Shown one piece after another: positions 56,432-64,000 of a stretch of 64,000 bases of DNA. Every line of letters starts with the position of its first letter. The stretch's first letter is position 1. Position numbers and translations under genes: made by a program. The notes under the pieces were generated by a model. The model did no database searches, was not told the DNA's origin, and was given only the letters and a program-made list of their open reading frames with translations. Source of the DNA: Archangium lipolyticum (GTDB taxonomy: Bacteria; Myxococcota; Myxococcia; Myxococcales; Myxococcaceae); NCBI RefSeq assembly GCF_024623785.1, contig NZ_JANKBZ010000042.1, positions 1 to 64,000 on the forward strand, in the 5' to 3' direction.

Positions 56432-59233
56432 CTAGTTGCGGAAGCGCAGCAGCAGCTCCGCCTGCAGCGGGCGGCTGCGGCCGGACACCAGGCCGTAGTC
56501 GCTGTTGGAGGGCGCCCAACGGTCGTAATAGAACGTCGGGTCGGTGTTGTTCAGCACGTTCACCACCATGAACGTCAGCTCCAGCTTGTTCGACATCTGG
56601 AACAGCCGGCCGATGTCGTAGCGCGCCTGGGCATCGAGGACGAACTGGTCCGGGTTGCGCAGCTCGGAGATGGTGGACGGGTCGTTGAAGTTCGGCGTGC
56701 CACGGTTGGTGGAGAAGCCGGTGCCGCGCGGCGAGCGGTACAGGGTGGTCCTGTCGGGGTACGACACCGACTGGTTCATCCACAGCGGCGTGCCCGTCAG
56801 GTAGCGGGCGCGGAAGCCGAAGTCGAGGCCGAAGCTGGTGCTGTAGTTGACCGAGCCCTTGAAGGTGTGGCGGATGTCGTCGGGCGTCGCGCCCTCGAAC
56901 AGGTACTTCATGCGCGGGTTGGCGCCGTAGCCGTCGAAGTAGGTGTCCACGGTGCCGTTGTTGAAGCCCAGGGTGTAGCTGGCCAGCAGGTCCCACCCGC
57001 CGGTCCGGCCCTGCACCCACAGGTCCATGCCCTTGTAGTCACGCCAGGCGTCGTCCGGGTTGTGCACCAGCACCTGCGTGCCGGTCTTGGTGGGGTCCAC
57101 GTAGCCCACCACGCGCGTACCGGAGGCGTCCCAGATCTGGTTCACCTCCTCGTCGACCCACAGGTTGTTGTAGCGGCGGTAGGTGACGTCCAGGCCCAGC
57201 ACGGTGCCCTCGGTGATTTCGCGGTGCAGGCCCAGGCTCAGCTCGTCCACGCTGGGGGGCGTGTGCGTCTTGTCGAAGGTGCGGCGGGCGAGACCACCGG
57301 AGCGGGTGCAGTTGGTGTTGCTGGGGTCCAGCACCGTGTCCGGGGTGCACTCCACGAAGGCGCCGTTGACGACCTTGGCCGCCATCTGGATGGGCTCGGG
57401 GTTGGCGTGCTGCGCGACATACACATCACCCACCTCGTTGGAGCGGCCGTAGTGCGCCTTGAGCAGCGTCTTGCGGTCATTGGTGATGTCGTACGTCGCC
57501 GACAGGCGGGGACCGATGCCCACCAGGTTGGTGACGAACTGGTTGTTGTCCGCGTACATCCGGCCCACGTCCGCGCGCAGACCGGCCACCAGCGTCAGCT
57601 GGCGGTTGACGGTCCAGCGGTCCTGGAAGAAGGCGCCGAGCTGCGCCACCGAGGCGCTCGTGGTGAGCGGGCCCGGCTGGCCGTCCAGGTTGTAGTAGGT
57701 GGTGCGCGACTCGCAGCCGCCAGCGGCCACGTCGTCCGGGTTGCACACGCCGTTCCTGTCGAAGTAGCGCACGTTGCCGGTGTTGCCCACCTGCATGCGG
57801 CCCGTCAGGTAGCCGAGCTGCAGGCCGCCCTTCATCTGGTGCGCGCCCGCCTTGAAGAGGACGGTGGGGTCGAACTGGAAGCGCCACTTGTTCTCGTTGG
57901 AGTAGTTGCCCCAGGAGCCCGTGAGGAAGGAGTTGTTGCCCAGGTCGACGTGCGCGGGGACGTTCAGGTCGGCGTTCTGCGGCCCGATGAACGCGCGCTT
58001 GTTGGTGGCGCCCGTCTGGAGCTGGAAGAGGACGTCCTGGCTGATGTTGCGGTCGTAGTTGGCGATGATGAAGGTGCCGCCGCGGTCGATGCGCGACTCC
58101 GCCTCGAGAGAGGTCGTCGCCCTGGAGGAGTTGTTGCCGATGACGTTGTCATCCATGCTGAAGGCCACGGACAGACGGTCCTTGTCCGTGGGCTGCCAGG
58201 TGAGCTTGAGCCGGCCCATGCGGGTGTTGGTGTCCTTGGGGCGGTTCTCCTGGACGCCATTGACGGTGAGCGGCGTCTCCTGGTTGCTGATGTTCCACTG
58301 ACCGCTGACGTAGAACCACAGCCGGTCCTTGATGATGGGACCGCCGAAGGCCAGCATCGGCGAGTAGAAGTCGGTCTCCGACTGCGGGGTGCTGCTCTGC
58401 AGGAAGCCGCCCGTCGACGGGGTCTGGTTGGTGGCGGAGCTCGCCTTGGCGTTGCTCCAGGCCGGCGACAGGATGATGGTGGCGTCGTAGGTGAACTTGT
58501 TGGAGCCGCTCTTGGTGACGACGTTCTCCACCATGCCCAGCGCGTTGTACTGCGCATCCAGGCCGCCGGTGATGACCTCGAAGTTCTCCACCGCGTAGAA
58601 GTTCATCGGCGAGGTGATGGAGCCGTCGGACACGTCCGTGGTGTCCATGCCGTCCACGTAGAACTTGCCGTAGCGCGACAGACCACCGCGGCTGCTCGGG
58701 GCGTTGCCCGGGCCCACGCCGGCCACCAGCTGCGGAATGGCCTGCACCTGGGTGAAGACGGGGATGGACGCCACCTTCTCCGAGGTGACGACGGCGCCCG
58801 TCTGCGCCGAGTCGGGGTTGATGATGGGGTTGACCTTCTCGACGATCTCATAGGTGGCCACCGCCTGCGTCTCGGTGAGCACCTCCAGCTTCACGTCCAC
58901 GGGGGTCGTCTGACCCAGGCGGATGATGATGCCGGTCTTCTTGATGGGGGTGAAACCCTCCACCTTCACCTCGAGGGCATAGCCCTCGCCCGGGGGAAGC
59001 TGGGTGAACTCGAAGCGGCCGTCCTCGCCGCTGGTGCGGGAGATGGGCTGCTGGAGCGCGGGGCCGCTGATGGTGAGGGGCACCTCGGACAGCGGGGTGC
59101 CGGTGGGGTCGTACACGTAGCCGGAGACGCGGCCGTAGTTCTCGCCCGCGGCGAGCGCGGACAGTGGCAGGACGGTGAGCGCCAGCAGCGCCAGCAGCAG
59201 GCCCCGGCCACGGAGCAGGGTGGTAGTGGTCAT
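56432..59233 (-). CDS. TonB-dependent receptor with carboxypeptidase-regulatory-like N-terminus
   Basis: The 933-residue outer-membrane protein has a signal peptide (cleavage near residue 30), an Ig-like regulatory domain (about 33-110: GRVSGYVYDPTGTPLSEVPL), a plug domain (about 150-260, with the plug strand FYVDGMDTTDVSDGS) and a barrel to the C-terminus, ending in FRN-type aromatic. Such receptors of the oar/SusC-like type import large substrates with TonB energy; in myxobacteria the homologue Oar affects development. Co-transcribed after the lipoprotein at 59263 (29-bp gap). Substrate unknown. Confidence 0.92.
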   Translation of the reverse strand: MTTTTLLRGRGLLLALLALTVLPLSALAAGENYGRVSGYVYDPTGTPLSEVPLTISGPALQQPISRTSGEDGRFEFTQLPPGEGYALEVKVEGFTPIKKTGIIIRLGQTTPVDVKLEVLTETQAVATYEIVEKVNPIINPDSAQTGAVVTSEKVASIPVFTQVQAIPQLVAGVGPGNAPSSRGGLSRYGKFYVDGMDTTDVSDGSITSPMNFYAVENFEVITGGLDAQYNALGMVENVVTKSGSNKFTYDATIILSPAWSNAKASSATNQTPSTGGFLQSSTPQSETDFYSPMLAFGGPIIKDRLWFYVSGQWNISNQETPLTVNGVQENRPKDTNTRMGRLKLTWQPTDKDRLSVAFSMDDNVIGNNSSRATTSLEAESRIDRGGTFIIANYDRNISQDVLFQLQTGATNKRAFIGPQNADLNVPAHVDLGNNSFLTGSWGNYSNENKWRFQFDPTVLFKAGAHQMKGGLQLGYLTGRMQVGNTGNVRYFDRNGVCNPDDVAAGGCESRTTYYNLDGQPGPLTTSASVAQLGAFFQDRWTVNRQLTLVAGLRADVGRMYADNNQFVTNLVGIGPRLSATYDITNDRKTLLKAHYGRSNEVGDVYVAQHANPEPIQMAAKVVNGAFVECTPDTVLDPSNTNCTRSGGLARRTFDKTHTPPSVDELSLGLHREITEGTVLGLDVTYRRYNNLWVDEEVNQIWDASGTRVVGYVDPTKTGTQVLVHNPDDAWRDYKGMDLWVQGRTGGWDLLASYTLGFNNGTVDTYFDGYGANPRMKYLFEGATPDDIRHTFKGSVNYSTSFGLDFGFRARYLTGTPLWMNQSVSYPDRTTLYRSPRGTGFSTNRGTPNFNDPSTISELRNPDQFVLDAQARYDIGRLFQMSNKLELTFMVVNVLNNTDPTFYYDRWAPSNSDYGLVSGRSRPLQAELLLRFRN

Positions 59234-59262
59234 GAATGAAGTCTCGGGGGAAGAGGAGGGGC

Positions 59263-60213
59263 TCACTGCGGGCTGCTCGCCAGGAACATCACGCCGGAGA
59301 GGGTCTTGACCGTCGTCATGTCGATCGCGTCCGCGGCGCACGGCGGGTCGTAGCAGAGGCTGGTGTAGTTGGTGCCCGCGGGCGGGACGAGCTCATACAC
59401 GCGCACCACCGGAGACCACTTCTCCCCGCCGGGCCGGGCCTGGAACACGAACCTGGAGTTGTACACCGGGGCCTTGTCGGCGGCGGCGGCCTTCAGCCAC
59501 ACGGCGTCCATCGTCTTGAAGTTGCCGGCCTCGTCCACCGTCACCGCGCCACTGTCGAAGTAGGCGAGCTGCAGGCCGCGGTACCACCCGGACTTCAGCT
59601 CGGCCGGGGGCGGGTAGGGGGCATACGTCGTGTCGATGATGGCGCGGAAGGCGAAGGACTCGCCCTCGGCCTCCTTGCCACCGAAGTCACCCTCCTTGAG
59701 GGAGGTGAGGTCCTTGATGGCGTTGCAGGGCTGCTGCGGCATCTCCGACCAGGACTTCACCTTCACCAGCGGCACCACCAGCGCGCTCGTGTTGGTGAAG
59801 GGCAGTCCGTCGAACACGGAGTACTGCGTGTCCTCGCGGTACGCGTCCGTGCGGACGTCGTACTCCTTGCCCGTCTTGCACCCTTCCGCGAAGTCATACG
59901 CGGTGATCTTCACCGCGCTGGCCGGCACCGCCGGGCGCTGCTGGGCGTCCTTGGAGAGGTTCTTGTCATCCTTGGCGATGAAGCCCAGGTAGAAGTAGGA
60001 GAACTCCGTTCCGCCGCTGTAGGCCTTCTGCACCGCGAAGGGGCACTTGTCCCGCTTGTTGGAGCCGCAGGTGGCGTGGGGCTGGAACTTCGAGTCGAGT
60101 CCGCTGGCGTCGATGGTGCCCCGATACGGATCACCCGGCTGAGCCGAGCCGCCACAGGACACGGCACCCAACGCCATCATCAGCGTCAGTGCCCATTTCT
60201 GCTTCGTTTGCAC
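59263..60213 (-). CDS. Receptor-associated lipoprotein
   Basis: The 316-residue product has a lipoprotein signal with lipobox VSC at about residue 20 and no recognised domain afterwards. Six or more cysteines suggest disulphides. GTG 60213 is favoured because AGAGG lies 7 nt upstream and the signal peptide begins at once; ATG 60261 would add a Pro-rich stretch. It precedes the TonB-dependent receptor in one operon, the position of a substrate-binding surface lipoprotein, and diverges from tonB. Confidence 0.72.
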   Translation of the reverse strand: MQTKQKWALTLMMALGAVSCGGSAQPGDPYRGTIDASGLDSKFQPHATCGSNKRDKCPFAVQKAYSGGTEFSYFYLGFIAKDDKNLSKDAQQRPAVPASAVKITAYDFAEGCKTGKEYDVRTDAYREDTQYSVFDGLPFTNTSALVVPLVKVKSWSEMPQQPCNAIKDLTSLKEGDFGGKEAEGESFAFRAIIDTTYAPYPPPAELKSGWYRGLQLAYFDSGAVTVDEAGNFKTMDAVWLKAAAADKAPVYNSRFVFQARPGGEKWSPVVRVYELVPPAGTNYTSLCYDPPCAADAIDMTTVKTLSGVMFLASSPQ

Positions 60214-60434
60214 GAGGAGCCTCTCTGGGGAGAGTGGGGGAGATGGTGGGGGCCTCGACATGGGCGTTCTGGAGTGAACGCGCGCCGCTGCCGGGACGGC
60301 CATGTATCAACACTTGAGGTTTTTTTCCAACCGGGCACCCATTTTCACTTGGATTTCACATCCTGACCGGGGGGGTAGGGGAGACAGGGCGCCGGAGTGT
60401 GGTATGAGAGGGGGACCCTCAGCCCCCATACCCC

Positions 60435-61199
60435 ATGTTCGCGCAGCAGACCGCTTCTCAGTCTTCCCACCTGTTCGGTCCTACCCTGTTTTCCGTGGTA
60501 GTCCACGTTGGCGTGATCGGGGTGCTTTTTCTCATCACGAGGCCCCAGGAGAAGCCCGTGGAGGAGAAGGAGGTGGCCGTGTCGCTGATGCGATCACTGC
60601 CGCCCCCGCCGCCGCCTCCGCCGCCCGCGGGTGTGCGCTCCGTGGTGCAGCGCAAGCCCACCCCTCGCAAGGAGGTGGTGATTCGCCAGCCGGAGAAGAT
60701 CCAGCCGATCATCGAGGAGAAGCCCAAGGAGCCCGAGCCCGAGCCCACTCCCGAGCCGGAGCCCGAGGCCGAGCCGGCCGCGGAGGAGAGTCCGGCCGGA
60801 GTCGAGGGCGGCGTGCAGGGAGGAGTCGAGGGCGGCGTGGTGGGGGGAGTGATTGGAGGCGTGGTGGGAGGGCAGCTCGGCGGTCAGCTCGGGGGCACGG
60901 GTGAGGAGCCGGTGAAGCCGAAGAACGTGCCGCCCTTCGTCATCCAGCGTGACGTGGTGCGCCAGACGCCTCCGCGCCTGTCCGAGGTCTTCAAGCAGTC
61001 GCGCCGTGGCCAGGGCACGCTCAACGGCATGTACCGCATCTGCGTGTCCACGGACGGCAACGTCTACGAAGTGACGGCGGTGAAGTCCGTGCCCGGCGCG
61101 GACGAGGACATCATCGCGGGCATCAAGGAGGGCTGGCAGTACAAGCCCCAGAAGGTGCCCGTGTGCTTCCTCTACAACATCCCCATCACCATCCAGTGA
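60435..61199 (+). CDS. TonB-type energy transducer
   Basis: The 254-residue protein has an N-terminal membrane helix (about 15-35), a Pro-rich stretch with nine consecutive prolines near 55, a Glu-Pro rod (about 90-120), a Gly/Val repeat (about 125-160, period GGV) and a TonB C-terminal domain (about 180-254, with GQGTLNGMYRICVSTDGNV). It transmits the proton-motive force to outer-membrane receptors. The Gly/Val segment is unusual for TonB linkers. Divergent from the lipoprotein/receptor operon, which is its likely client. The 221-bp gap 60214-60434 contains an AT-rich stretch with TTGAGG and a run of T, probably promoter DNA. Confidence 0.9.
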   Translation: MFAQQTASQSSHLFGPTLFSVVVHVGVIGVLFLITRPQEKPVEEKEVAVSLMRSLPPPPPPPPPAGVRSVVQRKPTPRKEVVIRQPEKIQPIIEEKPKEPEPEPTPEPEPEAEPAAEESPAGVEGGVQGGVEGGVVGGVIGGVVGGQLGGQLGGTGEEPVKPKNVPPFVIQRDVVRQTPPRLSEVFKQSRRGQGTLNGMYRICVSTDGNVYEVTAVKSVPGADEDIIAGIKEGWQYKPQKVPVCFLYNIPITIQ

Positions 61200-61212
61200 G
61201 GGGGGCGCGCGT

Positions 61213-61908
61213 CTAGCGGCCCTTGAGGTAGCGGCCCGACTGCTTGTCGATGAGCTCCAGGCCCGCCCGGGCCTCGCGGCACTCGGGCAGGAGCTGGAGG
61301 GCGCGCTCGAAGCTCTCGCGCGCGCGATCGAAGAAGCGGGTGCTGAGGTACTGGTGGCCCCGGCTCACCAGCTCCATGGCCTGGTTGCGAGGTGTGGGGG
61401 ACGCCTTGGCGGCCTTGGAGAACAGGTCGAGCGCCTTGGCGTAGTCCGCGGACTCCAGCGCGAGCATGCCCAGCTTGTAGAGCTGGAGCGCCATGGCGGC
61501 GGGCAGGGGGCCTCCGCGCGGAGTGGGCATGGCCGGGGTCTTCACCTCGGCCGGAGTCGCGGGACGCGGGGCGACGGGCACGCCGTGCACGGGCGTGAAG
61601 GCGGGGCCAGGACGGGGTGACGACACCGGCACGGGTGCCGGGGGAGCCGCTTTCGCGCGGGCCAGCTTCTCGCTCCACTCGCGGCGCTTGTCGGGGTGGG
61701 ACAGCACCTCGAAGGCCTTCTTCGCGCTCAGGAAGGTCTCCAGCGCCTGGGCCTTCTCCGCCTCCGACTTCATCCGGAGCCGGTCCGGGTGGGACTTCGC
61801 GGCGATGGCCAGGAAGGCCTTGCGGATGGCGGGCAGGTCCTCCGTGCCCTGGAGCCCGAGCACCTCGAAGGGATTCTTGTCGTGGAGGGACGAGGGGTCC
61901 TGGGACAT
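61213..61908 (-). CDS. J-domain protein with TPR tail
   Basis: The 231-residue product has an N-terminal J domain (about 12-80) with the HPD triad at 40-42, an Ala/Pro linker (about 85-130) and TPR-like helices (about 135-231). J domains stimulate Hsp70 ATPase; the neighbour 12 bp upstream encodes an Hsp70, so it is the co-chaperone. It is not a canonical DnaJ: no Gly-rich region or zinc fingers. Converges with tonB at 13 bp. Confidence 0.92.
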   Translation of the reverse strand: MSQDPSSLHDKNPFEVLGLQGTEDLPAIRKAFLAIAAKSHPDRLRMKSEAEKAQALETFLSAKKAFEVLSHPDKRREWSEKLARAKAAPPAPVPVSSPRPGPAFTPVHGVPVAPRPATPAEVKTPAMPTPRGGPLPAAMALQLYKLGMLALESADYAKALDLFSKAAKASPTPRNQAMELVSRGHQYLSTRFFDRARESFERALQLLPECREARAGLELIDKQSGRYLKGR

Positions 61909-61920
61909 GGGGAAACCCTC

Positions 61921-63453
61921 TCAGGGCGAGCTGGCGGTGGGAGGGCGCAGCGTCGCCTCGGCCTTGCGGCCGGTGGCGGGCTCGCGCGCGGTGACCTGGA
62001 GGAGGCCATCCGCGTCGATGGTGAAGTCCACCGCCACCCGCACGGTGCCGGCTGGCGCGGCGGGCAGCCCCGCCAGTTGCAGCTCCCCGAGGTAGCGGTT
62101 GCCTTCCACGGTGGGCGCCTCGCCCTGGTACACCTCGATGTCCACGTGGGTCTGGTGGTCGGAGGTGGTGGCGAACACCTTCGTCTCGCGCGTGGGGATG
62201 GTGGTGTTGCGGGGGATGAGGACGCTGAAGCGGCCGCCCTCGGTGCGGATGCCCAGGCTGCGCGAGAGCACGTCCAGCAGCAGCACCTTGGGCTCCTCGG
62301 GCGAGGTGCCGGCGACGATGTCCGCCTCCAGGGCGGCGCCGATGGCCACGGCCTCGTCGGGGTTGACGGAGCGCTCGCCGGGACGGCCCAGGTACTTCTC
62401 CGCGCGCGCGCGCACCGCGGGCATGCGCGTCATGCCGCCCACCAGGATGGCGCGGTGGATGTCCTCCACCTTCAGGCCCGCGTCCTGGAGGGCCTGTTCG
62501 CAGGGCGCGCGCAGCCTGTCCAGCTCCCGGGCCACCAGGTTCTCCAGGAGGGTGCGCGAGAAGGAGGGGATGGACAGGTGCAGGGGCCCCTCGGGGAGGG
62601 CGGCGAGGAAGGCCAGCTCGATGGACGTCTGATCCATCTCGGAGAGGGTGCGCTTGGTGGCCTCGGCGGCCTCCTTCAAGCGCCAGAGGGCCTCGGGGTT
62701 GCCCGTCAGGTCCATTCCGGTCTGCTTGAGGAAGATGCGGCGCAGGGCGTCCACCACCAGCTCGTCGACGTTGTCTCCGCCCAGGAAGTTGTCGCCGCAG
62801 GTGGCGAGCACCTGCACCACCTCGCCCTCCACGTGCAGCAGGGAGATGTCGAAGGTGCCGCCGCCCAGGTCGAACACGGCGATGTTCTCCGGCTGGGACT
62901 CGTCGAAGCGGCAGGCGAGCATGGCCGCGGTGGGCTCGTTGAGCAGCCGGTGCACGGTGAGCCCGGCGCGCTGGCCGGCGTTCTTCGTCTCCTGGCGCTG
63001 CACCTCGTCGAAGTAGGCGGGCACGGTGATGACGGCGCCGTCCACGCTCTGGCCGAGCTGCGCCTCGGCGCTCTCCTTGAGGTAGCGCAGCACGTGGCTG
63101 GACACCTCGGCCGGCGTCATCACCTGGCCGTGCACGCGCACCGCGGCGTTGCCGGAGGGGTCCGCCACCACCTCGTAGGGCAGCAGCTTCATGATCTTCT
63201 GCACCGCTGGATCCGAGAAGCGCCGGCCGATGAGCCGCTTCACGCTGAAGACGGTGTCCCGGGGGTGGAGCACGGCCTGGCGGCGGGCCGCGCTGCCCAC
63301 CGTCACCTTGCCCGAGGCATCGAAGCCGACGACAGAGGGGGTAGTGCGCTCCCCCTCGCGGTTGGTCAGGACGCGGGCCTGCCCCGTGGCCGGATCGACC
63401 ATGGCCATGCAGCTGTTCGTCGTGCCCAGGTCGATTCCGAGAACGATTCCCAT
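61921..63453 (-). CDS. Hsp70 (DnaK-type) chaperone without lid
   Basis: The 510-residue protein has an intact nucleotide-binding domain (GIDLGTTNSCMAMV at the start, FDLGGGTFD near 190, and VGGMTRMPAV near 330) and a beta-sandwich substrate domain to about 500. It stops at the end of that domain, lacking the helical lid and tail that bring DnaK to about 630. It may hold clients loosely. In an operon with the J-protein downstream and a DUF4388-like gene upstream. Myxobacteria use extra Hsp70s in motility and development (SglK), an analogy only. Confidence 0.93.
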   Translation of the reverse strand: MGIVLGIDLGTTNSCMAMVDPATGQARVLTNREGERTTPSVVGFDASGKVTVGSAARRQAVLHPRDTVFSVKRLIGRRFSDPAVQKIMKLLPYEVVADPSGNAAVRVHGQVMTPAEVSSHVLRYLKESAEAQLGQSVDGAVITVPAYFDEVQRQETKNAGQRAGLTVHRLLNEPTAAMLACRFDESQPENIAVFDLGGGTFDISLLHVEGEVVQVLATCGDNFLGGDNVDELVVDALRRIFLKQTGMDLTGNPEALWRLKEAAEATKRTLSEMDQTSIELAFLAALPEGPLHLSIPSFSRTLLENLVARELDRLRAPCEQALQDAGLKVEDIHRAILVGGMTRMPAVRARAEKYLGRPGERSVNPDEAVAIGAALEADIVAGTSPEEPKVLLLDVLSRSLGIRTEGGRFSVLIPRNTTIPTRETKVFATTSDHQTHVDIEVYQGEAPTVEGNRYLGELQLAGLPAAPAGTVRVAVDFTIDADGLLQVTAREPATGRKAEATLRPPTASSP

Positions 63454-63478
63454 ACGCCCCGTCCCTCCTGGCCCTCCT

Positions 63479-64000
63479 CTAGGCCGCCGCCAGGAGCCCT
63501 ACCTCGGTGAAGAGCAGCGCCACGCGGCGCAGGGCTACTTCATCCTCCGGACGCTTGAGTTCCGCAAGCGCGGAGGTCAGGGTATTTCCGGGCTTGTTGA
63601 GCAGTGATGCCGCGCGCAGCTCGGAGGCCGAGAGCGCCAGGTCGCTGGCGGCCACCGGCGCGTCCAGGTTGCGGAAGAGGGGCTTGTGGCGCAGGGGCTC
63701 CTGCTCGCGCACCAGCCGCTCCAGCGGGTAGTGCGCGCGCAGGCCCTCGTTGAGCAGCGCGAGTCCGCCCAGCCGCTCCTCGGAGCCGTCGGTGATGGGG
63801 GCCTCGTGCTCGAAGAAGGCGTAGCGGCCCCGTGTCCAGCCCAGCAGGCCGAGCGCCACGGTGCGCCGGTGCTCGCGCGACCACTCGGCCAGCTCCGCCG
63901 GGGAGAGGACCCGCGAGGCGAGCAGTGCGTCCATCAGCCGGCCGGAGAAGGGGCGCGTGCTCTCCACCGCCCGATGCCACTGCTCCGCCGTCAGCTTTCC
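63479..64000 (-). CDS. DUF4388/PATAN-like protein, N-terminus outside the window
   Basis: Partial gene, 173 codons, running off the right edge; the reading frame is open to base 64000. The visible part contains LTAEQWHRAV, GRLMDALLASRVLSPAELAEW and GLLGWTRGRYAFF, the pattern of the helical C-terminal region of myxobacterial DUF4388 proteins, which are signalling or motility-linked. The Hsp70 start lies 25 bp after its stop, so it heads the chaperone operon or is internal to a larger one. Confidence 0.7.
   Translation of the reverse strand, partial: GKLTAEQWHRAVESTRPFSGRLMDALLASRVLSPAELAEWSREHRRTVALGLLGWTRGRYAFFEHEAPITDGSEERLGGLALLNEGLRAHYPLERLVREQEPLRHKPLFRNLDAPVAASDLALSASELRAASLLNKPGNTLTSALAELKRPEDEVALRRVALLFTEVGLLAAA

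Noticed and set aside
56387-59239. A 950-codon open frame on the plus strand
   Set aside because: It is antisense to the TonB-dependent receptor, whose domains and signal peptide are clear. The translation is His/Val/Arg-rich, typical of antisense frames in GC-rich DNA.
60214-60434. Another promoter of the GGTAACAA type before tonB
   Set aside because: Neither strand shows the -35 and -10 with 13-nt spacing.

Overview
The window looks like a chromosomal segment of a fruiting myxobacterium (Myxococcota, probably Archangiaceae or Cystobacterineae). It is very GC-rich, nearly fully coding, dense in lipoproteins, and has eukaryotic-type Ser/Thr kinases fused to TPR tails and paired with small sigma factors. 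I see no rRNA, tRNA, CRISPR array, transposase or integrase. Species assignment is inference.

Layout. 0.2-10 kb: a lipoprotein and two kinase-TPR / Myxococcales sigma modules around a GNAT and a SnoaL-like gene. 10-16.4 kb: a lysozyme-LysM-C39 enzyme, a zinc-ribbon peptide, a P450, a cupin, a scar with a duplicated P450 tail, a GNAT and two small genes. 16.4-24.4 kb: a glycosyltransferase/membrane operon diverging, across a perfect 24-bp palindrome, from an envelope operon (TPR, beta-barrel, histidine kinase, OM lipoprotein). 24.4-29.2 kb: DUF779/aldehyde dehydrogenase, an ABA4-like membrane pair and an NmrA-like protein. 29.3-38.5 kb: a YcaO-TfuA pair, a kinase-ATPase-TPR regulator and three proteins of unknown function. 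38.6-43.1 kb: NtrC-type regulator, LysE-like exporter, PAP2 enzyme, DsbA-like isomerase, metal transporter. 43.1-55 kb: the most interesting locus. 55-64 kb: phospholipase-D-like lipoprotein, TonB receptor/lipoprotein operon, TonB, and a J-protein/Hsp70/DUF4388 operon cut by the window edge.

Main discovery. In the 43-55 kb locus five promoters share one ECF-type signature, GGTAACAA, exactly 13 nt, then CGTCTT (or CGTCCT, CGTTCT). They precede: a small lipoprotein; a CHAT-nSTAND-TPR protein; a C-type-lectin lipoprotein; the locus' own ECF sigma gene; and a tandem-domain protein followed by a caspase-like protease. The sigma gene is translationally coupled to a 979-residue membrane protein that joins an anti-sigma zinc finger (HxxxCxxC), one membrane helix, a helical repeat region and a C-terminal CHAT protease domain with its His-Cys dyad. 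I read this as an autoregulated sigma/anti-sigma circuit in which a caspase-like protease is fused to the anti-sigma factor and controls further caspase-like and STAND proteins. It recalls the CHAT/RpoE logic of type III-E CRISPR (Craspase), but there is no CRISPR here. The promoter pattern and domain order are visible in the sequence; the mechanism is inference.
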